A DNA stretch of 64,000 nucleotides from Streptomyces vietnamensis (GTDB lineage: Bacteria; Actinomycetota; Actinomycetes; Streptomycetales; Streptomycetaceae), in contig NZ_CP010407.1 in the NCBI RefSeq assembly GCF_000830005.1, forward strand, positions 6,708,001 to 6,772,000. Direction: 5' to 3'. A program made the translations under genes and the position numbers. The number at the start of each line of letters is the position of its first letter. The first letter of the stretch is position 1. Shown here one piece after another: positions 16,604-24,375 of the stretch. Under the pieces are notes generated by a model, which saw only the letters and a list, made by a program, of their open reading frames with translations, was not told the origin of the DNA and did no database searches.

Positions 16604-17017
16604 ATGCCCACCTCCAAGCTCGCTCTCTACACGCAGAAGATGCGTGAGATCTGTACCGCCGTCGCTGCGCGCGACCTCGACAAGGTCCTCGGATACTTCG
16701 ACGACGAGTGCGTCGTCGTCAACGGGGTGGACGGTACCGTGGGTGACAAGTCGGCCCTTCTCCCCGGGTTCGAGGCGATGTTCGCGACCTTCCCCGACTG
16801 GACCCCGCGAGTGGCCACGTCATTCACGGAGGGCGACACCGTGGGCGTTCTCTACGAGTGCACGGGGACCGCCGGTGGATCCGGGCCGAAGGTCACGTGG
16901 ATCGGCACCGGCTACGCAACGTTCGATCCGGAGACGCTGAAGATCGTCCGCGACGTCTACTACATGGACGAGGCGGCCCTCGGGCAGAAGGTCAGCGACG
17001 CCGAGGCGGTCGGCTGA
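16604..17017 (+). CDS. SnoaL-like / NTF2-fold protein
   Basis: A 137-residue single-domain protein of the cystatin-like alpha+beta NTF2 superfamily. The N-terminal helices (KMREICTAVAARDLDKVLGYFDDECVVVNGVDG) and the later GTGYATFDPETLKIVRDVYYMDE strand are typical of SnoaL/ester-cyclase-like proteins. Members include polyketide cyclases, steroid isomerases and limonene-epoxide hydrolase-like enzymes, so the function stays open. A good AAGGAG site precedes the ATG. It is probably controlled by the palindrome at 16457 and the divergent regulator. It could isomerise or hydrate an intermediate of the catabolic block. Confidence 0.75.
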   Translation: MPTSKLALYTQKMREICTAVAARDLDKVLGYFDDECVVVNGVDGTVGDKSALLPGFEAMFATFPDWTPRVATSFTEGDTVGVLYECTGTAGGSGPKVTWIGTGYATFDPETLKIVRDVYYMDEAALGQKVSDAEAVG

Positions 17018-17354
17018 CCGCCCCGTCCCGTTCCGCCATGGGCTGAACTCGTACGACCGTGAAGCGCGACGTCGCTCACGGGGGCGTCGGCGCTGTGTCG
17101 GAGTGCCGCAGTCGGGGCCGAGCACGGCGCGTACGCGGCCTGGGTGGTCGACCCGGCGACCTGAGAGGCACAGCCGTGGGGAAGGGTCCTGCCGATTACA
17201 AGCAGGCCGCGCGAGGTGATCACGGAATGAAGTCGGCCGTGGACGGTGCGGCGCCGCGTGAGCCCGATTTCCGCCTTCGTGGGTGGCGTGACGCGAGTAC
17301 CTGGGATCGGCGATTGACAGCTCGATCCTTCGAGGGCAGGGCGAACGCGTCGAG
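17018..17354. other. Intergenic stretch with no supported gene
   Basis: About 340 bp between the SnoaL-like gene and the palindrome at 17355. A 99-codon frame (17059-17358) starts at GTG without a ribosome site, and its arginine/glycine-rich product has no recognisable domain. Another frame ends AVGAEHGAYAAWVVDPAT then a stop near 17163, which reads like a protein C-terminus and may be a gene remnant. I see no convincing intact gene. Confidence 0.5.
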
Positions 17355-17370
17355 CTAAGCAACTGCTTAG
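17355..17370. promoter_or_regulatory. Palindromic operator upstream of the acyl-CoA dehydrogenase operon
   Basis: CTAAGCA-AC-TGCTTAG is a perfect 7-bp inverted repeat. TAGTAT at 17368-17373 overlaps it and could be a -10 box. AAGC/GCTT palindromes of this kind are typical of TetR-type regulators of fatty-acid genes, but no regulator gene is adjacent. Confidence 0.55.
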
Positions 17371-17382
17371 TATGCCTGAGTG

Positions 17383-17463
17383 GTGGCGGTGCCAGAAGTG
17401 ATCGTCGGCACCGCGCGCTCGCCGATCGGCCGAGCCTTTAAGGGCTGCTCCTGGCGCGGCTGA
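17383..17463 (+). pseudogene. Thiolase (acetyl-CoA acetyltransferase) N-terminal remnant
   Basis: A 26-codon frame from GTG 17383 reads VPEVIVGTARSPIGRAFKG and then leaves the family and stops. That stretch is the highly conserved thiolase N-terminus (xxVxIVxxxRTPIGxxxG). The rest of a thiolase, about 370 residues including the catalytic cysteines, is absent, and the SDR gene begins 20 bp after the stop. A thiolase would fit the beta-oxidation genes that follow, so this looks like an internal deletion that kept the promoter and 5' end. Confidence 0.65.
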
Positions 17464-17482
17464 GCTGAGAGGAAAGTAGACG

Positions 17483-18238
17483 ATGAGTAAGAGGTTCGCC
17501 GGCCGCACGGCGATCGTGACCGGAGCCAGCCGTGGGATCGGCCTGGCCGTCGCTGAGCGGCTGGTGGCCGATGGCGCGAAGGTCGTCATCACCGCCCGTA
17601 AGGCCGACGCCCTCGACGCGGCGGTCGCGCGGCTGGGCGGGCCGGAGTACGCGAGGGGAGTCGCCGGCCACGCCGACGACATCGACCACCAGGCAGAAGT
17701 GGTCAAGCGCGCGATCGACACGTTCGGCAGCGCCGACCTGCTGGTCAACAACACTGGCATCAACCCCGTGTATGGCCCCATGGTCGACATGGACCTGGGC
17801 ACGGCCCGCAAGATCGTCGAGGTCAACTGCCTGTCGGCGCTGTCGTGGGTCCAGCAGGTCCACGGGGCCTGGATGAAGGAACACGGTGGCGCCGTGGTCA
17901 ATGTGGCCTCCGTGGCCGGCGTCCGCCCCGAACCCGGCATCGGGATGTACGGCGCCAGCAAGGCGATGCTCACCCACATCACCCAGGGACTCGCCGTTGA
18001 ACTCGGCCCGGGCATCCGAGTGAACGCTGTCGCCCCTGGCGTGGTCAAGACGAAGTTCGCCACCGCGCTCTACGGCGGGCGGGAGGAACAGGTCGCCTCG
18101 GCGTACCCGCTCAAGCGGCTCGGTGTCCCAGACGACATCGGCGGCGTGGTGGCGTTTCTGCTGTCCGACGACGCTGCCTGGATGACCGGGCAGCTGGTCG
18201 TCGTCGACGGCGGCGTGACCTTGACCGGAGGCGCCTGA
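17483..18238 (+). CDS. Short-chain dehydrogenase/reductase
   Basis: A 251-residue classical SDR. TGASRGIG at residues 13-20 binds the cofactor. NNTG in place of the usual NNAG is near residue 90, and the catalytic Tyr156 and Lys160 lie in YGASK with Ser about 13 residues before. A C-terminal TGQLVVVDGG is typical of FabG-like enzymes. It is the first intact gene of an operon with MaoC, APH-kinase and acyl-CoA dehydrogenase genes, so a 3-hydroxyacyl-CoA dehydrogenase role is plausible. GAGAGGAAAG precedes the ATG. The NNTG change is conservative and also occurs in active enzymes. Confidence 0.85.
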   Translation: MSKRFAGRTAIVTGASRGIGLAVAERLVADGAKVVITARKADALDAAVARLGGPEYARGVAGHADDIDHQAEVVKRAIDTFGSADLLVNNTGINPVYGPMVDMDLGTARKIVEVNCLSALSWVQQVHGAWMKEHGGAVVNVASVAGVRPEPGIGMYGASKAMLTHITQGLAVELGPGIRVNAVAPGVVKTKFATALYGGREEQVASAYPLKRLGVPDDIGGVVAFLLSDDAAWMTGQLVVVDGGVTLTGGA

Positions 18239-18324
18239 TGCCCTGTGCGTGCGGCAAGGCGGTCGCGCTCCGCGACGGAGTCACGATCGGCCGCACGGTC
18301 GACGAGCAGGCAGTGGCCCGATGA
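18238..18324 (+). CDS. Very small ORF between SDR and HAD genes, uncertain
   Basis: Twenty-eight codons from an ATG that overlaps the SDR stop by one base, ending in a TGA that overlaps a possible HAD start ATG (18321) by 4 bp. The product, rich in Ala and Arg with two cysteines near the N-terminus, matches nothing I recognise. It may simply be spacer, a remnant, or a leader keeping translation coupled from SDR to HAD. Confidence 0.25.
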   Translation: MPCACGKAVALRDGVTIGRTVDEQAVAR

Positions 18325-18369
18325 CCGGCGAGCGGTTGGTCGGACGCCGTCGTATTCGACTACGGAGGC

Positions 18370-18984
18370 GTGCTCACGGGCCCGGTCCGCGACTCGATTG
18401 CCGCCTGGATCGAAGCTGACGGCATCGACCCGGCCTCGGTCTCCCGAACACTCAAGGCGTGGCTTTCGCGCGGCGCCCCGGACGGCACCCCGATCCACCG
18501 GCTGGAGACCGGGGAGTTGTCCGTCGAGGAGTTCGTCGAGCTGTTCGCCGCTGAACTCGCCACCGTCGACGAGCGGCTGGTCGACCCAGTCAGTCTGCTC
18601 GGGCGACTCTTCGCCGCGATGCGTCCCGACCCGGCGATGTTCGCCCTCGCCGAGGAACTGCGCAACCTCGGCGTCCGGGTCGCGCTGCTGTCCAACAGCT
18701 GGGGCAACACCTATCCCCGCGAGCGGATCGACGCACTTCTCGACCCGATCGTGATCTCCGGCGAAGTCGGCCTGCGTAAGCCGCACGCCCCGATCTACGA
18801 GCTGATCCTCGACCGGCTCGAACTGACCGCCGAGCGAGTGGTGTTCGTCGACGACGCCGAGCCCAACGTTCTCGGCGCCCGAGCCGTCGGCATGTGGGCC
18901 CTCCTGCATACCCATGCGGCGAGCACGCGAGAGGCCTTGGCCGTACTCGTCCCGGACTTGCCGCGACAGCTACCCGCGGCCTGA
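18370..18984 (+). CDS. HAD-like phosphatase, ACAD10 N-terminal type, apparently frameshifted at its 5' end
   Basis: The open frame contains AVVFDYGGVLTG just before the first in-frame start (GTG 18370); that segment is HAD motif I with the nucleophile Asp. The following cap, ALLSNS (motif II, about residue 100) and GEVGLRKPHAPIYEL plus VFVDDAEPNV (motifs III/IV) are intact. The frame has no start codon between the stop at 18322 and GTG 18370, so as read the nucleophile would be lost. An ATG at 18321 lies in another frame; removing one G of GG at 18342-18343 would join them as MTGERLVDAVVFDYGG. It is either a true frameshift or a sequence error. The DYGG form is that of ACAD10/epoxide-hydrolase N-terminal phosphatases. 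Confidence 0.72.
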   Translation: MLTGPVRDSIAAWIEADGIDPASVSRTLKAWLSRGAPDGTPIHRLETGELSVEEFVELFAAELATVDERLVDPVSLLGRLFAAMRPDPAMFALAEELRNLGVRVALLSNSWGNTYPRERIDALLDPIVISGEVGLRKPHAPIYELILDRLELTAERVVFVDDAEPNVLGARAVGMWALLHTHAASTREALAVLVPDLPRQLPAA

Positions 18985-19009
18985 CCGGACCACAGGAAAG
19001 GAGCAGACT

Positions 19010-19462
19010 ATGAAGGTCTTCCAGAACATAGAGGAGCTGGAGCGGGCGGTGGGCACTCACCTGGGCCAATCCGGCTGGCACACCGTCACCCAGCGGCAGA
19101 TCGACACCTTCGCCGAAGCCACCGGCGACTATCAGTGGATCCACGTCGACGCGGAGAAGGCGGCGGCCGGACCGTTCGGCGGCACGATCGCGCACGGCTA
19201 CCTGACTCTGTCGCTGGTACCCATGCTCGGCTGGCAGATCTACCGGGTCGAAGGCGTGAAGACGGCGATCAACTACGGCGTGAACAAGGTCCGCTTTCCG
19301 TCTCCGGTGCCGGTCGGCTCCAAGGTACGGGCCGGCGTCGAACTCCTGTCGGTGGAATCCGGCGGCGGCGGTGGGCATCGGGTGACGGCGCGGGTCACCA
19401 TCGAGCGTGAGGGCTCGGACAAGCCGGCCTGCGTGGCGGAGACCGTGAGCGTGGTGGCCTGA
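19010..19462 (+). CDS. MaoC-like dehydratase / enoyl-CoA hydratase
   Basis: A 150-residue single hotdog protein of the R-specific enoyl-CoA hydratase/MaoC family. Residues 36-47, EATGDYQWIHVD, hold the catalytic pair Asp40 and His45, and PFGGTIAHGYLTLSL is the substrate-binding hydratase stretch. It would add water to a trans-2-enoyl-CoA. AAAGGAG precedes the ATG. The stop overlaps the kinase start by one base (TGATG). In context it would hydrate the enoyl-CoA produced by the kinase/dehydrogenase pair, feeding the SDR as the hydroxyacyl-CoA dehydrogenase. A longer frame from 18914 is rejected because it lies within the HAD gene. Confidence 0.88.
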   Translation: MKVFQNIEELERAVGTHLGQSGWHTVTQRQIDTFAEATGDYQWIHVDAEKAAAGPFGGTIAHGYLTLSLVPMLGWQIYRVEGVKTAINYGVNKVRFPSPVPVGSKVRAGVELLSVESGGGGGHRVTARVTIEREGSDKPACVAETVSVVA

Positions 19463-20493
19463 TGTCCACGACGACGCAGAGACTGCCCGGTCTCGACCTG
19501 AGCCGGCTCGGCGACTGGCTGTCCGAGGCGGTGCCGAGGTCAGGCAGGGACCTCGCCGCTCATCTGCTCGCCGGCGGCAAATCCAACCTCACCTACGAGG
19601 TCACCGACGGTGTCGAGACGTGGATCGTCCGTCGGCCCCCACTGGGGCACGTTCTCGCGACCGCCCACGACATGGCCCGCGAGTACCGGGTGATGTCGGC
19701 GCTGCAGGACACCGACGTGCCCGTGCCGACGACGTACGCGCTGTGCGAGGACGAGGACGTGCTGGGCGCCGGGTTCTATGTGATGCAGCGGGTCGAGGGC
19801 ACGCCGTACCGCCACGCCGCCGAGCTCGAACGCCTCGGCCCGGAGCGGACCCGGCTGATCTCGACCGGGCTGGTCGACACGCTGGCCACGCTCCACGAGG
19901 TCGACCCCGCCGAGGTGGGCCTCGCCGACCTCGGCCGTCCGGAGGGGTTCCTGGCCCGCCAGGTGCGCCGGTGGAAGAAGCAGCTCGACGCGTCGTACTG
20001 CCGCGAACTGCCCGCCGCCGACGAGCTTCACGCCCGGCTCGCCGCCCAGATACCGCGGGAGTCGGCACCGGGCATCGTGCACGGCGACTACCGGCTCGAC
20101 AACGTCCTCGTCGATGACGACGACCGGCCGGCCGCTGTCATCGACTGGGAGATGGCCACCCTCGGTGACCCGCTGACCGACCTGGCGCTGCTGGTGCTCT
20201 ACCAGCGGCTCGGCACGCTACTCGGCGGAAGCGTGGTGCCCGACGCCGCGTCGGCGCCGGGTTTCCTCACCGGGGACGAGATCGTCCAGCGGTACGCCTC
20301 ACGCAGCGATCGCGATCTGTCCCGCTTCGGGTTCTACCTCGGACTCGCCTCGTTCAAGCTGGCCGCGATCCTCGAAGGCATCCACTACCGCCATCGGAAC
20401 GGCCAGACCATCGGCCCGGGATTCGAGCACGTCGGCAAGGTCGTCCCTCCCCTGCTCGACGCCGGACTCACCTCACTCAAGGAGCACCGCTGA
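19462..20493 (+). CDS. APH-fold phosphotransferase, ACAD10/11 kinase-domain type
   Basis: A 343-residue aminoglycoside-phosphotransferase-fold kinase. The Brenner-type loop [13 protein letters not shown] (near residues 210-222) supplies the catalytic Asp and Mg-binding Asn. [17 protein letters not shown] (near 228) supplies the second Mg ligand. This [14 protein letters not shown] wording is characteristic of the kinase domains attached to acyl-CoA dehydrogenases in animal ACAD10/11 and their bacterial homologues, rather than antibiotic-resistance enzymes. It overlaps both neighbours by one base. The inferred substrate is a 4-hydroxyacyl-CoA, phosphorylated on the hydroxyl so that the partner dehydrogenase can eliminate phosphate. 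Confidence 0.88.
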   Translation: MSTTTQRLPGLDLSRLGDWLSEAVPRSGRDLAAHLLAGGKSNLTYEVTDGVETWIVRRPPLGHVLATAHDMAREYRVMSALQDTDVPVPTTYALCEDEDVLGAGFYVMQRVEGTPYRHAAELERLGPERTRLISTGLVDTLATLHEVDPAEVGLADLGRPEGFLARQVRRWKKQLDASYCRELPAADELHARLAAQIPRESAPGIVHGDYRLDNVLVDDDDRPAAVIDWEMATLGDPLTDLALLVLYQRLGTLLGGSVVPDAASAPGFLTGDEIVQRYASRSDRDLSRFGFYLGLASFKLAAILEGIHYRHRNGQTIGPGFEHVGKVVPPLLDAGLTSLKEHR

Positions 20494-21716
20494 TGGATTT
20501 CGCCATCGACGCGAAGACCGAGGAGCTGCGCGCTGCCCTCCTCGACTTCATGGACCGCCATGTGTACCCGGCCGAGCCGGTCTTCCGCGAGCAGCTCGGC
20601 CGGCTCACCGACCGCTGGGCGTGGACCTCGGTGCCGGTGCTCGCCGAGCTCCGGGCCGAGGCCCGGCGCCGCGGGCTGTGGAATCTCTTCCTCCCCGGCG
20701 AGCACGGCGCGGGACTGACCAACCTCCAGTACGCACCACTGGCCGAGATCACCGGCCGCAGCGGGCACCTGGCCCCGGCCGCCCTGAACTGCGCCGCCCC
20801 GGACACCGGGAACATGGAGGTGCTGGCGATGTTCGGCACCGAGCCGCAGCGCAAGGAGTGGCTGGAGCCGCTGCTGGCCGGCGAGATCCGCTCGGCCTTC
20901 GCGATGACCGAACCGGACGCGGCCTCCTCGGACGCCACCAACATCGCCACCCGGATCGAGCGGGACGGCGACGAGTACGTCCTCAACGGCCGCAAGTGGT
21001 GGATCACCGGCGCGATGAACCCCGACGCCCGGATCTTCATCGTGATGGGCAAGACCGACCCCACCGCCGATCGGCACCACCAGCAGTCGATGATCCTCGT
21101 ACCCCGCGACACCCCCGGTCTGGAGATCGTGCGCGGCATGGAGGTCTTCGGCTACGACGACCACGACCACGGCGGCCACGCCGAGCTGATCTTCACCGAC
21201 GTGCGGGTCCCAGTCACGAACCTGGTCGGCGGCGAGGGAGACGGCTTCGCCGTCGCGCAGGCCCGCCTCGGACCGGGCCGGATCCACCACTGCATGCGCG
21301 CCATCGGTGTTGCAGAGCGGGCCGTCGAGCTCATGTGCGCTCGAGCCGACGAGCGCGTCGCGTTCGGCAAGCCGCTGGCCGAGCAGGGTGTCGTCCGCGA
21401 CTGGATCGCCGAATCCAGGGTTCGTATCGAGCAACTGCGTCTGCTGGTGCTGAAGACGGCGTGGCTGATGGACACGGTCGGAAACAAGGGCGCCCACACC
21501 GAGATCCAGGCCATCAAGATCGCGACCCCGTCCACGGTGCAGTGGATCCTCGACAAGGCCATCCAGGTGCACGGTGCCGGCGGACTCTCACAGGACTTCC
21601 CATTGGCCGCTGCCTACGCGAGCATCCGCACCCTGCGCTTCGCCGACGGCCCGGACGAGGTGCACAAGAACGCGCTGGCCCGAGCCGAGCTGTGCCGACA
21701 GAGAGAGGCGCGGTGA
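20493..21716 (+). CDS. Acyl-CoA dehydrogenase, ACAD10/11 type
   Basis: A 407-residue acyl-CoA dehydrogenase-fold flavoprotein. [17 protein letters not shown] near residue 135 contacts [17 protein letters not shown] follows, and [26 protein letters not shown] and [11 protein letters not shown] mark the C-terminal domain. The phrase FADGPDEVH is common in the ACAD11 branch. Together with the adjacent APH kinase and HAD gene it reproduces, as separate proteins, the three domains of ACAD10. Known homologues (levulinate LvaC, ACAD11) convert 4-phosphohydroxyacyl-CoA to enoyl-CoA, and that role is inferred here. It is the last well-supported gene of the operon. Confidence 0.9.
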   Translation: MDFAIDAKTEELRAALLDFMDRHVYPAEPVFREQLGRLTDRWAWTSVPVLAELRAEARRRGLWNLFLPGEHGAGLTNLQYAPLAEITGRSGHLAPAALNCAAPDTGNMEVLAMFGTEPQRKEWLEPLLAGEIRSAFAMTEPDAASSDATNIATRIERDGDEYVLNGRKWWITGAMNPDARIFIVMGKTDPTADRHHQQSMILVPRDTPGLEIVRGMEVFGYDDHDHGGHAELIFTDVRVPVTNLVGGEGDGFAVAQARLGPGRIHHCMRAIGVAERAVELMCARADERVAFGKPLAEQGVVRDWIAESRVRIEQLRLLVLKTAWLMDTVGNKGAHTEIQAIKIATPSTVQWILDKAIQVHGAGGLSQDFPLAAAYASIRTLRFADGPDEVHKNALARAELCRQREAR

Positions 21717-22075
21717 TCACTGACTCGCCGCTCTCACGGGTCGATGACTTCCTCACCGCCCACGAGCCCGTGAGGACAGCGGCTGGAGTTCCAGCGGCCG
21801 TCTTCGACTCGGAGCCCGCCTGGGCCGGTCACCTCGGCAGGCCGGCCGACGAGCTGTCCGTCCGGTCCGTGCAGCGGCTATCGACCGCCTGGGGCGTCCA
21901 CCGCCCTCCTGCCTGGAGGGCTGCGTACACAGGGGTGCCACCCCTCACGCAGGTGAATCGAGTGCCCGGGCGGCCGTCACGTGGGGCGGCCCCGGTGTCC
22001 CGGGGTGAACTAGACCTTCTCGACGGTCACGCGTGGGTGGTCGGTAGTGAGCATGGTGATGTCCTCGACATCTGA
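21713..22075 (+). CDS. Hypothetical ORF, probably a truncated gene
   Basis: A 120-codon frame beginning at GTG 21713 with a 4-bp overlap with the acyl-CoA dehydrogenase stop, an arrangement used throughout this operon. The first about 40 residues (start [19 protein letters not shown]) look like normal protein, while the later part becomes arginine- and proline-rich and runs antisense into the toxin gene. I recognise no domain. It may be the 5' end of an operon gene whose remainder was replaced when the toxin-antitoxin region arrived. Confidence 0.35.
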   Translation: MITDSPLSRVDDFLTAHEPVRTAAGVPAAVFDSEPAWAGHLGRPADELSVRSVQRLSTAWGVHRPPAWRAAYTGVPPLTQVNRVPGRPSRGAAPVSRGELDLLDGHAWVVGSEHGDVLDI

Positions 22076-22408
22076 CGTCAGGATCGTGACGCGGCCGGGC
22101 TGGGCGAGGGCGGTGGCGCAGAGCATGGCGTCGACGGCGCACTTGTGGCCGTGCAGTCCGGCCGTGCGCAGCAAGGCGGCGGCGGACTGGGCGATGGACT
22201 GGGTGACCGGTTCGACCCGGAGCCGGGACAGCGTCCACTTCAAAGCGGCGTCATTGATCCTGGGGTGCACCACCTCGACGAGTACCGCGGCGGAGGTGAT
22301 CACGGGAAGGTCGGCATCGCGGGCGGCGGTGAGCCATTCGTGGATCGCGCGGTCGCGTTGCACGGCCTTGGCCAGGCCCTCGCTGTCCAGGATGAGCGCA
22401 CCACTCAC
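22010..22408 (-). CDS. PIN-domain ribonuclease toxin (VapC-like)
   Basis: A 132-residue PIN domain. The acidic metal-binding residues are visible as Asp8 in LILDSEG, Glu in VLVEVVH near residue 44, Asp in CAVDAML near 95, and Asp in LTSDVEDI near 115. Such proteins cleave RNA, often tRNA, when released from their antitoxin. The gene overlaps the upstream antitoxin by 4 bp, the standard VapBC layout, so translation is coupled. The C-terminus overlaps the frame of the possible truncated ORF on the other strand. Confidence 0.87.
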   Translation of the reverse strand: MSGALILDSEGLAKAVQRDRAIHEWLTAARDADLPVITSAAVLVEVVHPRINDAALKWTLSRLRVEPVTQSIAQSAAALLRTAGLHGHKCAVDAMLCATALAQPGRVTILTSDVEDITMLTTDHPRVTVEKV

Positions 22409-22695
22409 GCGGCTGCCCCGGCCCCGACTCCGGAGGAGGGGCTGCCGGTGAGCTTGGCCCGCTTGGCCGCTACGGCCTCGGGATCGGCGGGGCCGTTGGC
22501 ATCGTCGAAGTCGGCGATCAGCTCGTCCAGGTTGTCACGCTCGATCTGCCGTAGCGCGGCCCTCTCCAGGTACGCGGAAACACCACGCTTGCCGACCCGC
22601 TCGCGGATCGCTTGCAGGGTGCCGGCGGTCAGGGAGACGGAGATGCCGCTGCTGGGACCGTCGCCGGGCGGGAAGCCGGTGTCGTCGTCAGCCAT
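22405..22695 (-). CDS. Antitoxin of the PIN toxin (VapB-like)
   Basis: A 96-residue protein directly upstream of the PIN toxin and overlapping it by 4 bp. The core ISVSLTAGTLQAIRERVGKRGVSAYLERAALRQIER is a ribbon-helix-helix type DNA-binding segment, with a short beta strand followed by two helices. The acidic, Ala-rich C-terminal tail would wrap the toxin. I chose ATG 22695 (MADDD) because a longer frame would start inside the palindrome just upstream. It likely autoregulates through that palindrome together with the toxin. Confidence 0.8.
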   Translation of the reverse strand: MADDDTGFPPGDGPSSGISVSLTAGTLQAIRERVGKRGVSAYLERAALRQIERDNLDELIADFDDANGPADPEAVAAKRAKLTGSPSSGVGAGAAA

Positions 22696-22704
22696 GACAG
22701 AAGT

Positions 22705-22723
22705 ATGGCATTTCGAATGCCAT
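22705..22723. promoter_or_regulatory. Palindromic operator of the toxin-antitoxin pair
   Basis: ATGGCATT-TCG-AATGCCAT is a perfect 8-bp inverted repeat 9 bp upstream of the antitoxin start. The position and symmetry are what is expected of a VapB autoregulatory site. Confidence 0.7.
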
Positions 22724-23028
22724 GCGGGGAGGTTACTCGCTGTGATGTGAGGCGGCATCGGTGAGCTGTGCCGAGGCTGGTCGACTGGATGGCGGGTGGG
22801 CTTGATGGTGCAGGCGTGAGGTGCGGTTGGCGGCTCCGGTTCTCCCCAGATTCTCCCCAGCGTTCTGTGGAGCCTCGAAAGCCCAGGTCAGGGCCCCCTT
22901 TGAAGGTAGGGCGAGGAGATCACCCGCATCACTTCTCCCCAGGGACTCCCCAGAGCCTGAAATGGGCGGTTTGTGGAGGAGGTGCAGGAGCAAACCGTGC
23001 GTGCGGTGTGAGTAGGCTTGATCGCTCT
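22724..23028. other. Intergenic stretch with repeated CTCCCCAG
   Basis: No gene is supported. Four copies of CTCCCCAG occur as two close pairs, at about 22844-22861 and about 22937-22957. A plus-strand frame (22768-23202) crosses the CorA gene and has no recognisable product. The stretch separates the toxin-antitoxin pair from the transporter and may be a recombination junction. Confidence 0.4.
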
Positions 23029-24135
23029 CTAGAGCCAGTCCCGACGCTTGAAAATCACGTACAAACCGGTGCAGACAACCCCCATCAGGCCGATCGCGAA
23101 CGGGTATCCGCCCACCCAGTGCAACTCCGGCATGGTGTCGAAGTTCATCCCGTAGATGGTTCCAACGAGTGTGGGTGCAAAGAGAATTGCAGCCCAGGCT
23201 GAAATCTTCTTGATCTCCTCGTTCTGCTCGAAGCCCGCTTCCGCCAAGGCCCGCATCTCCGCGTTCTGTTCCTGGGTGACCAGGGTCGCGTTGACCGTGA
23301 GGATTTCCGTCAGGGCCTGGCGGAAGCCGTCGACGCGCTCGCTGGTGTGGGTGACGTGGTCGGCGACGTCGCGGAGGTAGCGCTGGAGTTCCTCGTCCGT
23401 GCCGTACTTGGCGAAGCCGGCCATCAGGGCGTGGAGCATGCCCACCAGGGGGCGGGTGGCGCGCTGGAACTCGACCATCTCGCGGGAGAGTTCGTAGATG
23501 CGGCGGGAGACCGCCGGGTCGCCGCCGAAGACCTCCGTCTCGATCTCGTCGATGTCGTTCTGGACGCCCGCCACCACCGGGGCGTAGCCGTCGACCACCG
23601 CGTCGAGGATCGCGTACAGCACCGCTTCGGGGCCCAGGGCCAGCAGATCGGGGTTCTCCTCCATGCGGCGGCGGACGGCCGAGAGGTCGGGGGCGGCGCC
23701 GTGCCGGACCGTGATGAGGAAGTCGGGGCCCACGAAGACGTGGAGCTCGCCGAAGTCGACCTCCTCCGGGGCGTCCAGGTAGCGGGCGGCGCGCAGGACG
23801 ACGAAGAGCGTGTCGCCGTACCGTTCCAGCTTGGGGCGCTGGTGGGCCTCCATCGCGTCCTCGACCGCCAGCTCGTGCAGGTCGAACTCGGCCGCCAGGG
23901 AGTGGAGTTCCTCCTCGGTCGGGCGCTGGAGGCCGATCCAGGCCATGCCGTCGGGGTGTTCGCGCAGCTGCCGGAAGGTGTCCGCGAGGGTGGTGGGGGA
24001 GGAGACCCGGTGGCCGTCCCGGTAGAGCGCCGAGTGCACCACGCTCGGCTCCGCCGAGGGCGGCCGCACGGGCGAGTTCATGGGCGGCGGCTCGGGCCGG
24101 CGGCGCCAGGCGGCGCGGGGGTGGCGGTCGGACAT
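23029..24135 (-). CDS. CorA-family magnesium/divalent cation transporter
   Basis: A 368-residue CorA-type channel protein with a large acidic N-terminal cytoplasmic domain and two C-terminal membrane segments. The first membrane helix ends in the invariant selectivity motif YGMNF, and the second is FAIGLMGVVCTGLYVIF, followed by the positively charged KRRDWL end. The ATG at 24135 follows GAGGAGG. A longer frame to 24333 reads into heptamer repeats and is not supported. It is divergent from the AlkZ-like gene. Family function is Mg2+ (or Co2+/Ni2+) uptake; which ion is used here is unknown. Confidence 0.93.
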   Translation of the reverse strand: MSDRHPRAAWRRRPEPPPMNSPVRPPSAEPSVVHSALYRDGHRVSSPTTLADTFRQLREHPDGMAWIGLQRPTEEELHSLAAEFDLHELAVEDAMEAHQRPKLERYGDTLFVVLRAARYLDAPEEVDFGELHVFVGPDFLITVRHGAAPDLSAVRRRMEENPDLLALGPEAVLYAILDAVVDGYAPVVAGVQNDIDEIETEVFGGDPAVSRRIYELSREMVEFQRATRPLVGMLHALMAGFAKYGTDEELQRYLRDVADHVTHTSERVDGFRQALTEILTVNATLVTQEQNAEMRALAEAGFEQNEEIKKISAWAAILFAPTLVGTIYGMNFDTMPELHWVGGYPFAIGLMGVVCTGLYVIFKRRDWL

Positions 24136-24199
24136 CGCCGTGCACCTCCTCCTCGGTCTGCGGGTCTGGGGCAGGATATATGGGGTGAATCCATCCTGT

Positions 24200-24324
<125 letters not shown>

Positions 24325-24375
24325 GGTTCGCATTCAGGACTGTGGCTGTCCGCAAGTCCCGGTAGCGTGCCGATC

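Noticed and set aside
17059..17358. Possible 99-residue gene
   Set aside because: No ribosome site, odd composition, and it runs into the operator palindrome at 17355; treated as intergenic.
19462..20493. Aminoglycoside resistance gene
   Set aside because: The APH-fold kinase is of the ACAD10/11 type and sits inside a beta-oxidation operon, so antibiotic modification is unlikely.
22768..23202. Possible 144-residue gene between the toxin-antitoxin pair and CorA
   Set aside because: No recognisable domain and it overlaps the CorA C-terminus antisense.
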